Assembly: GCA_017507855.1 (NCBI GenBank)
Contig: JAFWAE010000026.1
Span: 1-64,000, forward strand
Direction: 5' to 3'
Length of the DNA: 64,000 bases
From: Clostridia bacterium
GTDB taxonomy: Bacteria; Bacillota; Clostridia; Oscillospirales; RGIG5554
In this document: one piece after another, positions 33,121 through 40,920 of the stretch
How the letters are laid out: the number at the start of each line of letters is the position of its first letter
Position numbering within the stretch: the first letter of the stretch is position 1
Translations under genes and position numbers: made by a program
Notes under the pieces: model-generated
Databases searched by the model: none
Told to the model about the DNA's origin: nothing
The model's input: only the letters and a program-made list of their open reading frames with translations

Positions 33121-34538
33121 GTGTGGGAAAAAAGCCAATCCATGATGGAGAGGGCCTCTTTAGCGGGAATAAAGTTGTTCTCGTTATAGGAAAAATTTTG
33201 ACAAACAGGATCTTGATAGGGGTGCAAAGCGGCAACCAATTCTCGAATGGAGCAGGACGCGGGCGTGTCGGTGATCCCGCGAACGATATACAGGGGTGTT
33301 TGAGCCAGATCTTTGAGCAGGTCTTCCTGCACGCGTAGGCCCGTATAGTCCAAAAAGCCTATAAAAGCGGCAGCAAAAAAGTCCTGTTTTCTGCAGAGAA
33401 GATCGATAGCACCGCCTCCTCCTTCAAAGCAGCCGGCTATATAGCGACGTGCGGGATCTACGGAAAAAGCAGTTGACACGTGCTCTGCCAATTCCACTAC
33501 TGCATGAAAAAGAAGGGGAGCGCGGTCCTTTTCCACGCAAAAGCTTTTGGAACTGTAGTCATAATTGGCCCAAAACAGATTTTGCGGACATTGGGGGATC
33601 AGCAGAATAAAGGGCTCTTTTTTTTGATGATCCAGCAGCATTTGAAGCTGATCCAGGTCTCCTGCCAGTTGGGTCAGATTGTCGCTTCCCCGAGGGCCGG
33701 CACCGGTTAAATAGAGCACGAACGGATACTTGACCGAGGGGGAATAACGGGCGGGAAGCAACAAGCGATAAGGCAAGTGGGTGTTTTGTGAGGAAATGAA
33801 GTTCAAGGGAGCAAAGGCCGTGTACAAATCACGCCAAGAATACTGGGTCAAAGGAGTCAGGTCGTAGCAGTCAATGCCCCGGTATTGCCCTGTTTTAAGT
33901 GGGGAGACCACCTGATTTTCCAGCTCCACATCCGTCCCTTTCAACCTGATCAGGCTGAGATTTCCCTGAAAAACCGTGTAAATGTCGTTGGGAGATTTAC
34001 TGTTGGGGGTGGTGTCCAAACAGTTGAGGATCAAATGGTCGTTGACGTAGAGCAGCAGGCGCACGTTGTTGCCTTCGTCCCAAACCCCGATCTTGTAATT
34101 GTTATAGGCGTAAGCCCCTTTGATTTGCGCCTCAAAGGATACGGGTGGCGATAAAGGCACCCGTTTTCCGTTTGCGGCGGCGCGATAAAAGCAGGCTGTC
34201 AGTCCATTGAGATCTGAGATGGAAAGAGAATATCCTACTTCCCCGCCTCCGCTGGTGGGAGCGTTGGTTCTCAAACAAAGGTTCAGGGGGCATTTCAGGA
34301 AAAGGGCCATGTCGAAGCTGAGCAAGGAATATCGCAAGATCTCGCTTTCGTTGCCGGTCAAGGCGGCAATGGCATAATGCGGGGGCGTGCCGTTGCCGAG
34401 CTGCAGGCTTCCGTCCTCCATGGGAAACATGTATTGTCTCCAGATGGGATGCCAGCGAGTGGATTTCAAACGGCGGTTATTTAATTCGTACAGTGGGAAA
34501 CAGTAGGGGTCTGCAAACTGCAGATCTTCGCTTTGCAT
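33114..34538 (-). CDS. Esterase-like protein with degenerate active site
   Basis: A 474-residue protein without a signal peptide. The C-terminal half (about 245-474) reads as an alpha/beta-hydrolase of the feruloyl-esterase/PHB-depolymerase kind (YRLLLPARYS, FVLYLTGAGPRGSDN, FILLIPQCP, then YIAGCFEGGGGAIDLL). The nucleophile elbow, normally G-x-S-x-G, has Phe at about residue 371 instead of Ser, and the region that should carry the catalytic His (NENNFIPAKEAL, residues 452-463) has Asn. The N-terminal half (about 60-235) is beta-rich and may be a jelly-roll/LamG-type domain, but I do not recognise it. Probably a non-catalytic binding or regulatory protein. It stands alone between nadC and the SBP genes. 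Confidence 0.7.
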   Translation of the reverse strand: MQSEDLQFADPYCFPLYELNNRRLKSTRWHPIWRQYMFPMEDGSLQLGNGTPPHYAIAALTGNESEILRYSLLSFDMALFLKCPLNLCLRTNAPTSGGGEVGYSLSISDLNGLTACFYRAAANGKRVPLSPPVSFEAQIKGAYAYNNYKIGVWDEGNNVRLLLYVNDHLILNCLDTTPNSKSPNDIYTVFQGNLSLIRLKGTDVELENQVVSPLKTGQYRGIDCYDLTPLTQYSWRDLYTAFAPLNFISSQNTHLPYRLLLPARYSPSVKYPFVLYLTGAGPRGSDNLTQLAGDLDQLQMLLDHQKKEPFILLIPQCPQNLFWANYDYSSKSFCVEKDRAPLLFHAVVELAEHVSTAFSVDPARRYIAGCFEGGGGAIDLLCRKQDFFAAAFIGFLDYTGLRVQEDLLKDLAQTPLYIVRGITDTPASCSIRELVAALHPYQDPVCQNFSYNENNFIPAKEALSIMDWLFSHTK

Positions 34539-34657
34539 GAAATCACCGGCTTTTCTCTGCGAGGTATGAATCCTTTGATTTTCTTATATCATACTCAAAA
34601 AAACAAAAAAAGTCCAGTTGTATTGAAAAACTTTTTTATTTTTTGTTTGCGTTACAA

Positions 34658-34690
34658 AAAAACGGCCGCTTGCAGGCGGCCGTTTTGATC
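34658..34690 (-). terminator. Terminator after SBP gene 1
   Basis: On the minus strand AAAACGGCCGC pairs with GCGGCCGTTTT around a 6-base loop, followed by seven T. Confidence 0.85.
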
Positions 34691-34702
34691 ACAAGGGGGG
34701 GA

Positions 34703-36130
34703 TTATTCAAAATAGGCAGACAGCTCTTCCATGGTGATGCGGGTGACCTCAATACCGGCTTCATAGAAGGAAGAAAAGCTGCTTCCGGGAGTGGCCATGG
34801 TGTTGATGAAGGCAGACAGCGTGCCGGCATAAAGGCCGTTGTTGGGCACACCCAGCATCGTAGTCAGGTGATGAAAGCGTAGCTGGGAGGAAAGCATCTT
34901 AAAGTTTTCAAAGGATTCCTCGTCGCGCAGCAGATTCATTTCATAATCTTCCCAGAAAATGGGCATCAGTTCTTCGTGGCCACGCTTGCCAAGGGTTTGC
35001 AGAAAGGCACCGGCCATTTCCTTGTTTGCGTGGATGGGGACGTACAGGGTAAATACATTGTGGTCGGCGTAGGAGTAGTATTCAGTCTGGTTTTCGTCGG
35101 CCTTGGACATGGGGATGAGGCCGAAGTCGCTGCTCATATCGGGCCAGTACCATTTGGTAGCCATAGCGGAATGGGCGCAGAAAAGGAATTTGTCGCTGGC
35201 AAAGCCGGATTGCACCGTCCAGATCCAATCCTCGCCGCCGCTGTAATTGTAGCGGTAGCCGCCGTCGCGCAGTATGGCGGTCAGTTTGTCGATCAAAGCT
35301 ACGTTATCGGCATCGTTCACGGAAATGCGCACGCTGCCATCCTCTTGGTTTTCAAAGAAGGAGCCTCCGGCGGCTACGAAAAAGCCTTGGTCAATGGTGC
35401 CGTCGGGGCCGCAGAAGCCGTACGTGTCTTCCATGGTCCATACGTTGTCGCCGTTGTCACGGGTGGCGGCCTTGATGCATTTTTCAAACTCCGCCAAGGT
35501 CCATTTGCCGTCCTTGACCAATTGATACAGATCCGGCAGACCCAGGTCCTCGGCCATGTTTTTGTTAAAGAATAGATAATAGGCGGCCTCCACAGCCGGG
35601 TAAATGTCACCGGCAACGCCATAGGTCTTGCCGTTCAAGGTGGTCACTTCCATGGCGCCGTCAAGCCACCATTCAGCCGTCAGATCCACGTAAGGCAGAT
35701 CGCTGACGGGGGTCAGCAGGTTTGCCATCCAAAAATCGCCCATGGTCCACACGTAATCGTGTACTGCGTCGGCATATTTCTCGCCGCTCATCAGCACGGG
35801 CTGGGCCTGGGAGAATACGTCGGTGCTTACGGGAAAGGTGGAAATGTGAACGTCCAGTTCAGCCTCAATGTCAGCCAGGATGTTGTATAGCTTGACCAGC
35901 GTATTGGAACCTTCCAGGCTGGCTGCGGTAAACCAACCGGCCACGTCACCCAGCAGCAGATCGGCGCCGCCGAAAGTAGGCAGCGTGACCTCGGGGGCGG
36001 TGGTAGCCGGAACGGTAGCGGGCGCGGTGGTGGCGGGGGTGGTGTTAGGTGCGGTGGCGGGAGCGGAGTTACAGCCAACCGTTGCCAACAACATGACCAG
36101 TGCGAATAAGACGGATACGATGCGTTTCAT
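34703..36130 (-). CDS. Solute-binding lipoprotein 1 (family 1, sugar ABC type)
   Basis: A 475-residue extracytoplasmic binding protein. A signal peptide with lipobox (LLATVGC, Cys about residue 20) is followed by a linker rich in Ala, Pro and Thr to about residue 48. The mature part has features of oligosaccharide-binding proteins: LNGKTYGVAGDIYPA, YYLFFNKNMAEDLGLP, GKWTLAEFEKCIKAATRD. The start is the ATG after AAGGAGAG; the longer reading has no RBS. It is about 70 percent alike (by eye) to the adjacent SBP 2, with which it forms a tandem pair. No permease or ATPase gene is nearby. Confidence 0.9.
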   Translation of the reverse strand: MKRIVSVLFALVMLLATVGCNSAPATAPNTTPATTAPATVPATTAPEVTLPTFGGADLLLGDVAGWFTAASLEGSNTLVKLYNILADIEAELDVHISTFPVSTDVFSQAQPVLMSGEKYADAVHDYVWTMGDFWMANLLTPVSDLPYVDLTAEWWLDGAMEVTTLNGKTYGVAGDIYPAVEAAYYLFFNKNMAEDLGLPDLYQLVKDGKWTLAEFEKCIKAATRDNGDNVWTMEDTYGFCGPDGTIDQGFFVAAGGSFFENQEDGSVRISVNDADNVALIDKLTAILRDGGYRYNYSGGEDWIWTVQSGFASDKFLFCAHSAMATKWYWPDMSSDFGLIPMSKADENQTEYYSYADHNVFTLYVPIHANKEMAGAFLQTLGKRGHEELMPIFWEDYEMNLLRDEESFENFKMLSSQLRFHHLTTMLGVPNNGLYAGTLSAFINTMATPGSSFSSFYEAGIEVTRITMEELSAYFE

Positions 36131-36246
36131 GGGGGAATCTCTCCTTTGTTTGGAATTTGAGCCCTCTTCATTTTCAAGCATATCACATGTTTGGAAATTT
36201 GCATAGAAGCCGAAGCGGAACAGACTAAATTTTACCAAAGCAAAGC

Positions 36247-36284
36247 TAAAAAAGACAAACGCCCGCGCGAAGCGAGCGTTTGTC
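36247..36284 (-). terminator. Terminator between the tandem SBP genes
   Basis: On the minus strand GACAAACGCTCGC pairs with GCGGGCGTTTGTC around a short loop, followed by six T. It should stop most transcripts of SBP 2 before SBP 1. Confidence 0.85.
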
Positions 36285-36310
36285 CGAAAATAGGGAGAGT
36301 ATGAAAAAAA

Positions 36311-37738
36311 TTAGTTGGAGTAACCTAAAACTTCTTCCATGGTGATGCGGGTGGTTTCAATACCGGCCTCGTAGTTTGCGGCGAAGCTGGAACCGGCAGT
36401 ACCCATCGTACCGGTAAAGGCAATCAGCGTACCGGAGTACAGACCGCCCTTGGCCACGCCCAGCATGCTGGTAACCTGGTGGAAGCGGACCTGAGTGGAG
36501 AGCATCTGGAAGTTTTCAAAGGATTCCGTATCACGCAGATAGGTCATTTCGTAGTCTTCCCAGAAAACGGGAGCCAATTCTTCACGGGAGTGCACGGCCA
36601 AAGACTGCATGAAGGCACCGGCCATTTCTTTGTTGGCATTGATGGGCACGTACAGCATCAATGCATTATGGTCTGCATAGGTGTAATATTCGGTTTGATC
36701 CTCATTGGCCTTGGGCATGGGGATGAGGCCGAAATCGCTGGTCATTTCTTGCCAGTACCATTTCACACCCAGAGCGGGGTAAGCGGCAAACAGGAAGTTA
36801 CCGCTGGGGAAGCCGGATTGAATGCCCCAGCCCCAGTCACCGCCGCTGGAGTAGTCGTAGCGATAACCGCCGTCACGCAGCAGGGTGACCAAGCGATCGA
36901 TCAACGCCAAATTGTCGGCATCGCCCACGGAGATGCGGTTCTTACCGTTTTCGTCGATCTCAAAGAAGGTACCGCCGGCGGCTACAAAGAAGCCTTGCTC
37001 AATAGTGCCGTCGGGGCCGCAGAAGCCGTACGTATCTTCCATATTCCAGACGTTATCACCGTTGTCCTTAGTGGCGGCCTTCAGGCATTTTTCAAACTCG
37101 TCCAAGGTCCACTTGCCATCCTTGACCAGCTGATGCAGGTCCGGCAGGCCCAGGTCTTCGGCCATGTTTTTGTTATAGAACAGGTAGTAAGCACCTTCGA
37201 TGGCAGGATAAAATTCGCCCATCAGACCGTAGGTTTTGCCGTTCAGGGTGGTTACTTCCTTGGCACCGTCCAACCAGTAGTCATCTTCCAAATTGATGTA
37301 AGGAATATCGTTCATGGGGATGAGCAGGTCTGCCACCCAGAAATCACCCATGGTCCACACATAGTCATGGATCACGTCGGCAAAGGGATCGCCGGACATC
37401 AGCACAGGCTGAGCATTAGAGTATACGTCGGTAGCTACGGGGAAGGTTTGGATGTCAATGTCCAGCTCCTCGGAAATGGCGGCCATTACATTATAAACGG
37501 CGGCCAAGGTGTTGGAGCCTTCCAAGGTAGCACCGGTAAACCAGCTGGCTGCATCGGCCAGCATGAGGGTTTCGCCGCCGAAGGTGGGCAGCTTCACTTC
37601 AGCGGGCTTGGTGGTAGCGGGCGTGGTGGCAGGCGTAGTGGCGGGAGTAGTGGCGGGAGTAGTGGCAGGCTTGTCTCCGCAAGCGGCCATACCGACCAGC
37701 ATCAAGATCGCCAACACACAGGCTAAGATGCGTTTCAT
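36311..37738 (-). CDS. Solute-binding lipoprotein 2 (family 1, sugar ABC type)
   Basis: A 475-residue paralogue of SBP 1. The lipobox Met-Ala-Ala-Cys ends at residue 20 and is followed by five exact Pro-Ala-Thr-Thr repeats (residues 24-43), then the mature domain with LNGKTYGLMGEFYPAIE, YYLFYNKNMAEDLGLP and GKWTLDEFEKCLKAATKD. Asp/Trp-rich segments (YVWTMGDFWVAD) suggest a sugar ligand. It has a perfect promoter and its own terminator, so it is probably the more strongly expressed copy. Confidence 0.9.
   Translation of the reverse strand: MKRILACVLAILMLVGMAACGDKPATTPATTPATTPATTPATTKPAEVKLPTFGGETLMLADAASWFTGATLEGSNTLAAVYNVMAAISEELDIDIQTFPVATDVYSNAQPVLMSGDPFADVIHDYVWTMGDFWVADLLIPMNDIPYINLEDDYWLDGAKEVTTLNGKTYGLMGEFYPAIEGAYYLFYNKNMAEDLGLPDLHQLVKDGKWTLDEFEKCLKAATKDNGDNVWNMEDTYGFCGPDGTIEQGFFVAAGGTFFEIDENGKNRISVGDADNLALIDRLVTLLRDGGYRYDYSSGGDWGWGIQSGFPSGNFLFAAYPALGVKWYWQEMTSDFGLIPMPKANEDQTEYYTYADHNALMLYVPINANKEMAGAFMQSLAVHSREELAPVFWEDYEMTYLRDTESFENFQMLSTQVRFHQVTSMLGVAKGGLYSGTLIAFTGTMGTAGSSFAANYEAGIETTRITMEEVLGYSN
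37610..37669 (-). repeat. 12-bp in-frame tandem repeat coding (PATT)5
   Basis: Five copies of a 12-base unit encode Pro-Ala-Thr-Thr in the linker of SBP 2. The units are nearly identical in DNA, so copy number could change by slippage and alter linker length without breaking the frame. Confidence 0.8.
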
Positions 37739-37805
37739 AGAAAATCTCTCCTTTTTGATTTATAGAAGACGCAAACCACGAAAGAATGCGAATTCCATTT
37801 TCGAA

Positions 37806-37834
37806 ATTATACCATATTTTCAGCTAAGTGTCAA
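37806..37834 (-). promoter_or_regulatory. Sigma-A promoter of SBP gene 2
   Basis: Minus-strand TTGACA (37834-37829), 17-base spacer, TATAAT (37811-37806): a full consensus promoter about 70 bases before the start codon. Confidence 0.85.
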
Positions 37835-37846
37835 GACCTTTTAGAG

Positions 37847-38386
37847 TCAATTCCAAAAAAATTTGTCGGACAGCTCGTTGGCTTTTGGTCCGGCCACGGC
37901 CAGGAAAACCCCCGGGGCCACTTTTCCGAAGCGGTAAGGCAGGTCCTGTTCTGCCGGAAAAGGGTCAAACATCAAGGCAATGCCTCGGCCGGAGCATTTC
38001 CCCATGGCCTCCCAACAGACCCATTGCTCTGCGGCAGACAGCCCCGGAGTTTTGGGGGCGGTCAGCTTTTCGATTATTTTCGGGCGGATGCGGTCGGCCA
38101 GTTCGATATCTACGCCGACGGGGGCGTCGCTGACAGCTACGGCCACCCATCCCTGCGTGTGGGCCACGCTGAAATGCAGAGGCAAATGGGTAAAAACGGG
38201 TTTCCCATTGGGGAGCTTATGCCAAAGGGCGGGCGCTTGAGCACAGCCGAGGACCGAGGAAACGGTGCGTTGCAAAAGAGTTTCCGCACTTTGCTGAACC
38301 AAGGAGGGGTGAGAGAGCTGAAGAAAAGAAGGGGAAAACAGAGAAGCGTCCACTTCCCCGGCGGCAACGGCGCGAACCAGCAGCAT
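37847..38386 (-). CDS. 4'-phosphopantetheinyl transferase (Sfp-type)
   Basis: Transfers phosphopantetheine from CoA to a carrier protein Ser. The 179-residue protein is on the short side for Sfp enzymes. Landmarks: GKPVF, HFSVAHTQGWVAVAV, VGVDIELADRIRP (metal-binding Asp/Glu), and WVCWEAMGKCSGRG in place of WxxxEAxxK. No carrier-protein, PKS or NRPS gene is near, so it may serve fatty-acid ACP or a remote pathway. RBS AAGGAGG. It lies between serA and SBP 2 on the same strand. Confidence 0.85.
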   Translation of the reverse strand: MLLVRAVAAGEVDASLFSPSFLQLSHPSLVQQSAETLLQRTVSSVLGCAQAPALWHKLPNGKPVFTHLPLHFSVAHTQGWVAVAVSDAPVGVDIELADRIRPKIIEKLTAPKTPGLSAAEQWVCWEAMGKCSGRGIALMFDPFPAEQDLPYRFGKVAPGVFLAVAGPKANELSDKFFWN

Positions 38387-38414
38387 ACGAAACCTCCTTG
38401 AAACAGAATGAAAG

Positions 38415-38453
38415 AAACAAATTCCCCGCCTCGGAAGGACCCAAAGCGGGGAA
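38415..38453 (-). terminator. Terminator-like hairpin after serA
   Basis: On the minus strand TTCCCCGC (38453-38446) pairs with GCGGGGAA (38429-38422) across a 16-base loop, followed by T-rich sequence. Confidence 0.6.
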
Positions 38454-38465
38454 CGGGAAAACGGG

Positions 38466-39632
38466 TTAGCGAAGCACGGTGACGCGAAGAATATCCTTTA
38501 CCTCGCGCAGGGCGGCAACTACGCTGTCGGGAACCTCGCCCAGAATATCCAGCACGGTATAGGCATAGTCCTTTTTGGACTTGTTGACCATATGCTCGAT
38601 GTTGATCTCGGCGTTGGCTACCAGGGAAGAGATCTGGCTGAGCATGCTGGGTACGTTGCGGTGAATGATGCACAGGCGCACGTCGCATTCCATGGGCATA
38701 TCCACGTTGGGGAAGTTCACGCTGTTGCGGATGGCGCCGCGCTCCAGATAGTCGCGCATTTGATCCACAGCCATGCGGGCGCAGTTGTCCTCGCTTTCAG
38801 GGGTGGAGGCACCCAAGTGAGGAATGTTGACGGTGTTAGGCATGGCCAGGGTGGCTTCACAGGGGAAGTCGGTGACGTAGCGGGCCACTTTGCCGCTTTC
38901 CAGTGCCGCACGCAGGTCGTCGTTATTGACCAGCTCGCCGCGGGCAAAGTTCAGAATGCGCACGCCGTTTTTCATGCTGCCGATGCTTTCGGAATTGATC
39001 ATGCCCTTGGTTTCGGCATTGGCAGGCACGTGCAGGGTGATATAATCGCATTTTTCGTAGATGGTCTTCAGGTCGGTGGCGTGCTGGATGGAACGGGAAA
39101 GGTTCCAGGCTGCATCCACGGATAGGTAGGGGTCATAGCCGTACACGGTCATGCCCAGGCTTTTGGCGGTGTTGGCCACCATCACGCCGATGGCACCCAA
39201 GCCGATCACGCCCAGGGTCTTCCCCTCGATCTCGGGGCCGGCGAAAGCGGATTTGCCCTTTTCCACCATTTTGCCGATCTCGGCGCCGTTACCGGCCAGG
39301 CCCTTGGCCCATTCTATGGCACCGGCAATGTTGCGGGAGGCCAGCATCAGACCGCCAATGACCAGTTCTTTTACGGCGTTGGCGTTGGCACCGGGGGTGT
39401 TGAACACCACGATGCCCTGCTCGGAATAAGCGTCTACGGGAATGTTGTTCACACCCGCGCCCGCACGGGCTACGGCGCGCAGATTGGCGTTGACTTCCAT
39501 TTCATGCATGGAAGCGGAGCGTACCAAAATAGCGTCGGGATTTTCAACGTCGTCACCTACCGCATAGCGCTTCATGTCAAAGCGGGAGGTTCCTACGGGG
39601 GAAATTTTATTCAGCAGTTTGATCTTATACAT
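38466..39632 (-). CDS. serA: D-3-phosphoglycerate dehydrogenase
   Basis: First step of serine synthesis, oxidising 3-phosphoglycerate with NAD+. The 388-residue form has the substrate domain, the Rossmann motif GVIGLGAIGVMVANTA, catalytic Arg (LNFARGELVN), and the catalytic His in IPHLGASTPES. A C-terminal ACT domain (from about residue 315, VRLCIIHRNVPSMLSQI) probably gives serine feedback. The start overlaps the serC stop by one base (TAATG), so the pair is coupled. serB is not present here. Confidence 0.96.
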   Translation of the reverse strand: MYKIKLLNKISPVGTSRFDMKRYAVGDDVENPDAILVRSASMHEMEVNANLRAVARAGAGVNNIPVDAYSEQGIVVFNTPGANANAVKELVIGGLMLASRNIAGAIEWAKGLAGNGAEIGKMVEKGKSAFAGPEIEGKTLGVIGLGAIGVMVANTAKSLGMTVYGYDPYLSVDAAWNLSRSIQHATDLKTIYEKCDYITLHVPANAETKGMINSESIGSMKNGVRILNFARGELVNNDDLRAALESGKVARYVTDFPCEATLAMPNTVNIPHLGASTPESEDNCARMAVDQMRDYLERGAIRNSVNFPNVDMPMECDVRLCIIHRNVPSMLSQISSLVANAEINIEHMVNKSKKDYAYTVLDILGEVPDSVVAALREVKDILRVTVLR

Positions 39633-40711
39633 TATGCATGTGCCTCCTCAAACGCTTTCATGAATTCCACCAGCTTTTCCACGCCCTCGGTGGGCATGGC
39701 GTTGTAGATGGAAGCGCGCATACCGCCCACGGAGCGGTGCCCCTTCAGGTTCACAAAGCCTGCGGCTGCGGTTTCCTTGCAGAACAGGGCGTCCAGCTCT
39801 TCATTGCCGGTGACGAAGGTGGCGTTCATGAGGGAACGGCAATCGGGGCGAACGGGGGTCTTGAACAGCTTGCTTTGCTCCAAAAAGCTGTACAGCAGCT
39901 GAGCTTTGTTGGTATTGATCTTTTTCATAGCCTCCAGGCCGCCCTGCTCCTTGATCCAATCCAGCACCAGGCCCAGCACGTAAATGCAGTAGCAGGGGGG
40001 CGTATTGTACATGGAGTCGTTGTCAGCCATGGTCTTCCAGTTGAACATGGTGGGGGTGTTGGGAGCAGCGTTACCCAGCAGGTCCTCACGCACGATGACC
40101 ACCGTCAAGCCGGCAGGGGCCATGTTTTTCTGAGCACCGGCGTAAATGACGCCGAAGCGGGATACGTCAAAGGGCTCGGACAAAATGCAGGAAGACATAT
40201 CCGCTACCAGGGGAACATCTCCGGTGTCGGGAATGTAGTTCCATTTGGTACCGAAAATGGTGTTGTTGAAGCAGATGTGCACGTAGTCGGCATCGGGGTT
40301 CAGCTTCAGCTCTTCCTGAGCGGGAATATAAGAGAAGGTCTTATCCTTGGAAGAGGCGGCCAGATTTACTTCGCCGAATTTTTTGGCTTCTTCGGCAGCT
40401 TTGCCGGAAAACTGGCCGGTCACGACGTAGTCGGCCTTGCCGGTCTTCATCAGGTTTAGCGGAACCATGGCAAACTGGGAAGAGGCGCCGCCCTGCATAA
40501 ACAGGACCTTGTAATTGTCGGGAATACCCATGACTTCGCGCAGCTTCTGCTGCACAGAGGTGATGATGCCGTCGTATACCTTGGAGCGGTGGCTCATTTC
40601 CATCACGGACATGCCAGAACCCTCATAGTTCAGCATTTCGTTGGCGGCTTTTTCGAGCACCGGCACCGGCAGCATAGACGGACCAGCGGAAAAGTTGTAT
40701 ACGCGTTGCAT
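39632..40711 (-). CDS. serC: Phosphoserine aminotransferase
   Basis: Second step of serine synthesis, PLP-dependent transamination of 3-phosphohydroxypyruvate. The 359-residue protein begins with the family signature VYNFSAGPSMLP, has LFMQGGASSQFAMVPLNL, and the PLP-Lys region YAGAQKNMAPAGLTVVIVR. It precedes serA with a one-base overlap. RBS AGGAGGTTTC. A small hairpin (GTTCCC/GGGGAAC) lies in its leader; no T-box or riboswitch fold is seen. Confidence 0.97.
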   Translation of the reverse strand: MQRVYNFSAGPSMLPVPVLEKAANEMLNYEGSGMSVMEMSHRSKVYDGIITSVQQKLREVMGIPDNYKVLFMQGGASSQFAMVPLNLMKTGKADYVVTGQFSGKAAEEAKKFGEVNLAASSKDKTFSYIPAQEELKLNPDADYVHICFNNTIFGTKWNYIPDTGDVPLVADMSSCILSEPFDVSRFGVIYAGAQKNMAPAGLTVVIVREDLLGNAAPNTPTMFNWKTMADNDSMYNTPPCYCIYVLGLVLDWIKEQGGLEAMKKINTNKAQLLYSFLEQSKLFKTPVRPDCRSLMNATFVTGNEELDALFCKETAAAGFVNLKGHRSVGGMRASIYNAMPTEGVEKLVEFMKAFEEAHA

Positions 40712-40769
40712 ACATGAAACCTCCTGATCGGAAAAATAAGATAGTTCCCCTTATAAAGGGAACGAAAAC

Positions 40770-40798
40770 ATTATATTCTCTTTTTTGGGAAAAGTCAA
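40770..40798 (-). promoter_or_regulatory. Sigma-A promoter of serC-serA
   Basis: Minus-strand TTGACT (40798-40793), 17-base spacer, TATAAT (40775-40770), about 60 bases before serC. Confidence 0.8.
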
Positions 40799-40853
40799 GG
40801 GTGCGGAGAGCGTTCGTTCACAGAAGATTTACATTTTTTTGATCTTGGGGGGA

Positions 40854-40883
40854 TTGTGCAAAGGTTTTTCTTTGTGGTACAAT
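40854..40883 (+). promoter_or_regulatory. Promoter of the carbohydrate-binding lipoprotein gene
   Basis: TTGTGC near 40854-40859 and TACAAT at 40878-40883, with a spacer of about 18 bases, 37 bases before the start codon. Confidence 0.5.
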
Positions 40884-40920
40884 ATATGTGGGCATTTTAT
40901 TTCCGAAAGGATTGACGGAT

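Noticed and set aside
37610-37669. Repeat array as a CRISPR
   Set aside because: Units are 12 bases, contiguous and coding; no spacers and no cas genes.
36479-37726. 415-codon plus-strand frame opposite SBP 2
   Set aside because: It spans the repeat and the signal-peptide region in antisense and has no start signals; SBP 2 is clear.
40712-40790. T-box or serine riboswitch before serC
   Set aside because: The leader is only about 60 bases with one small hairpin; no T-box sequence or antiterminator.
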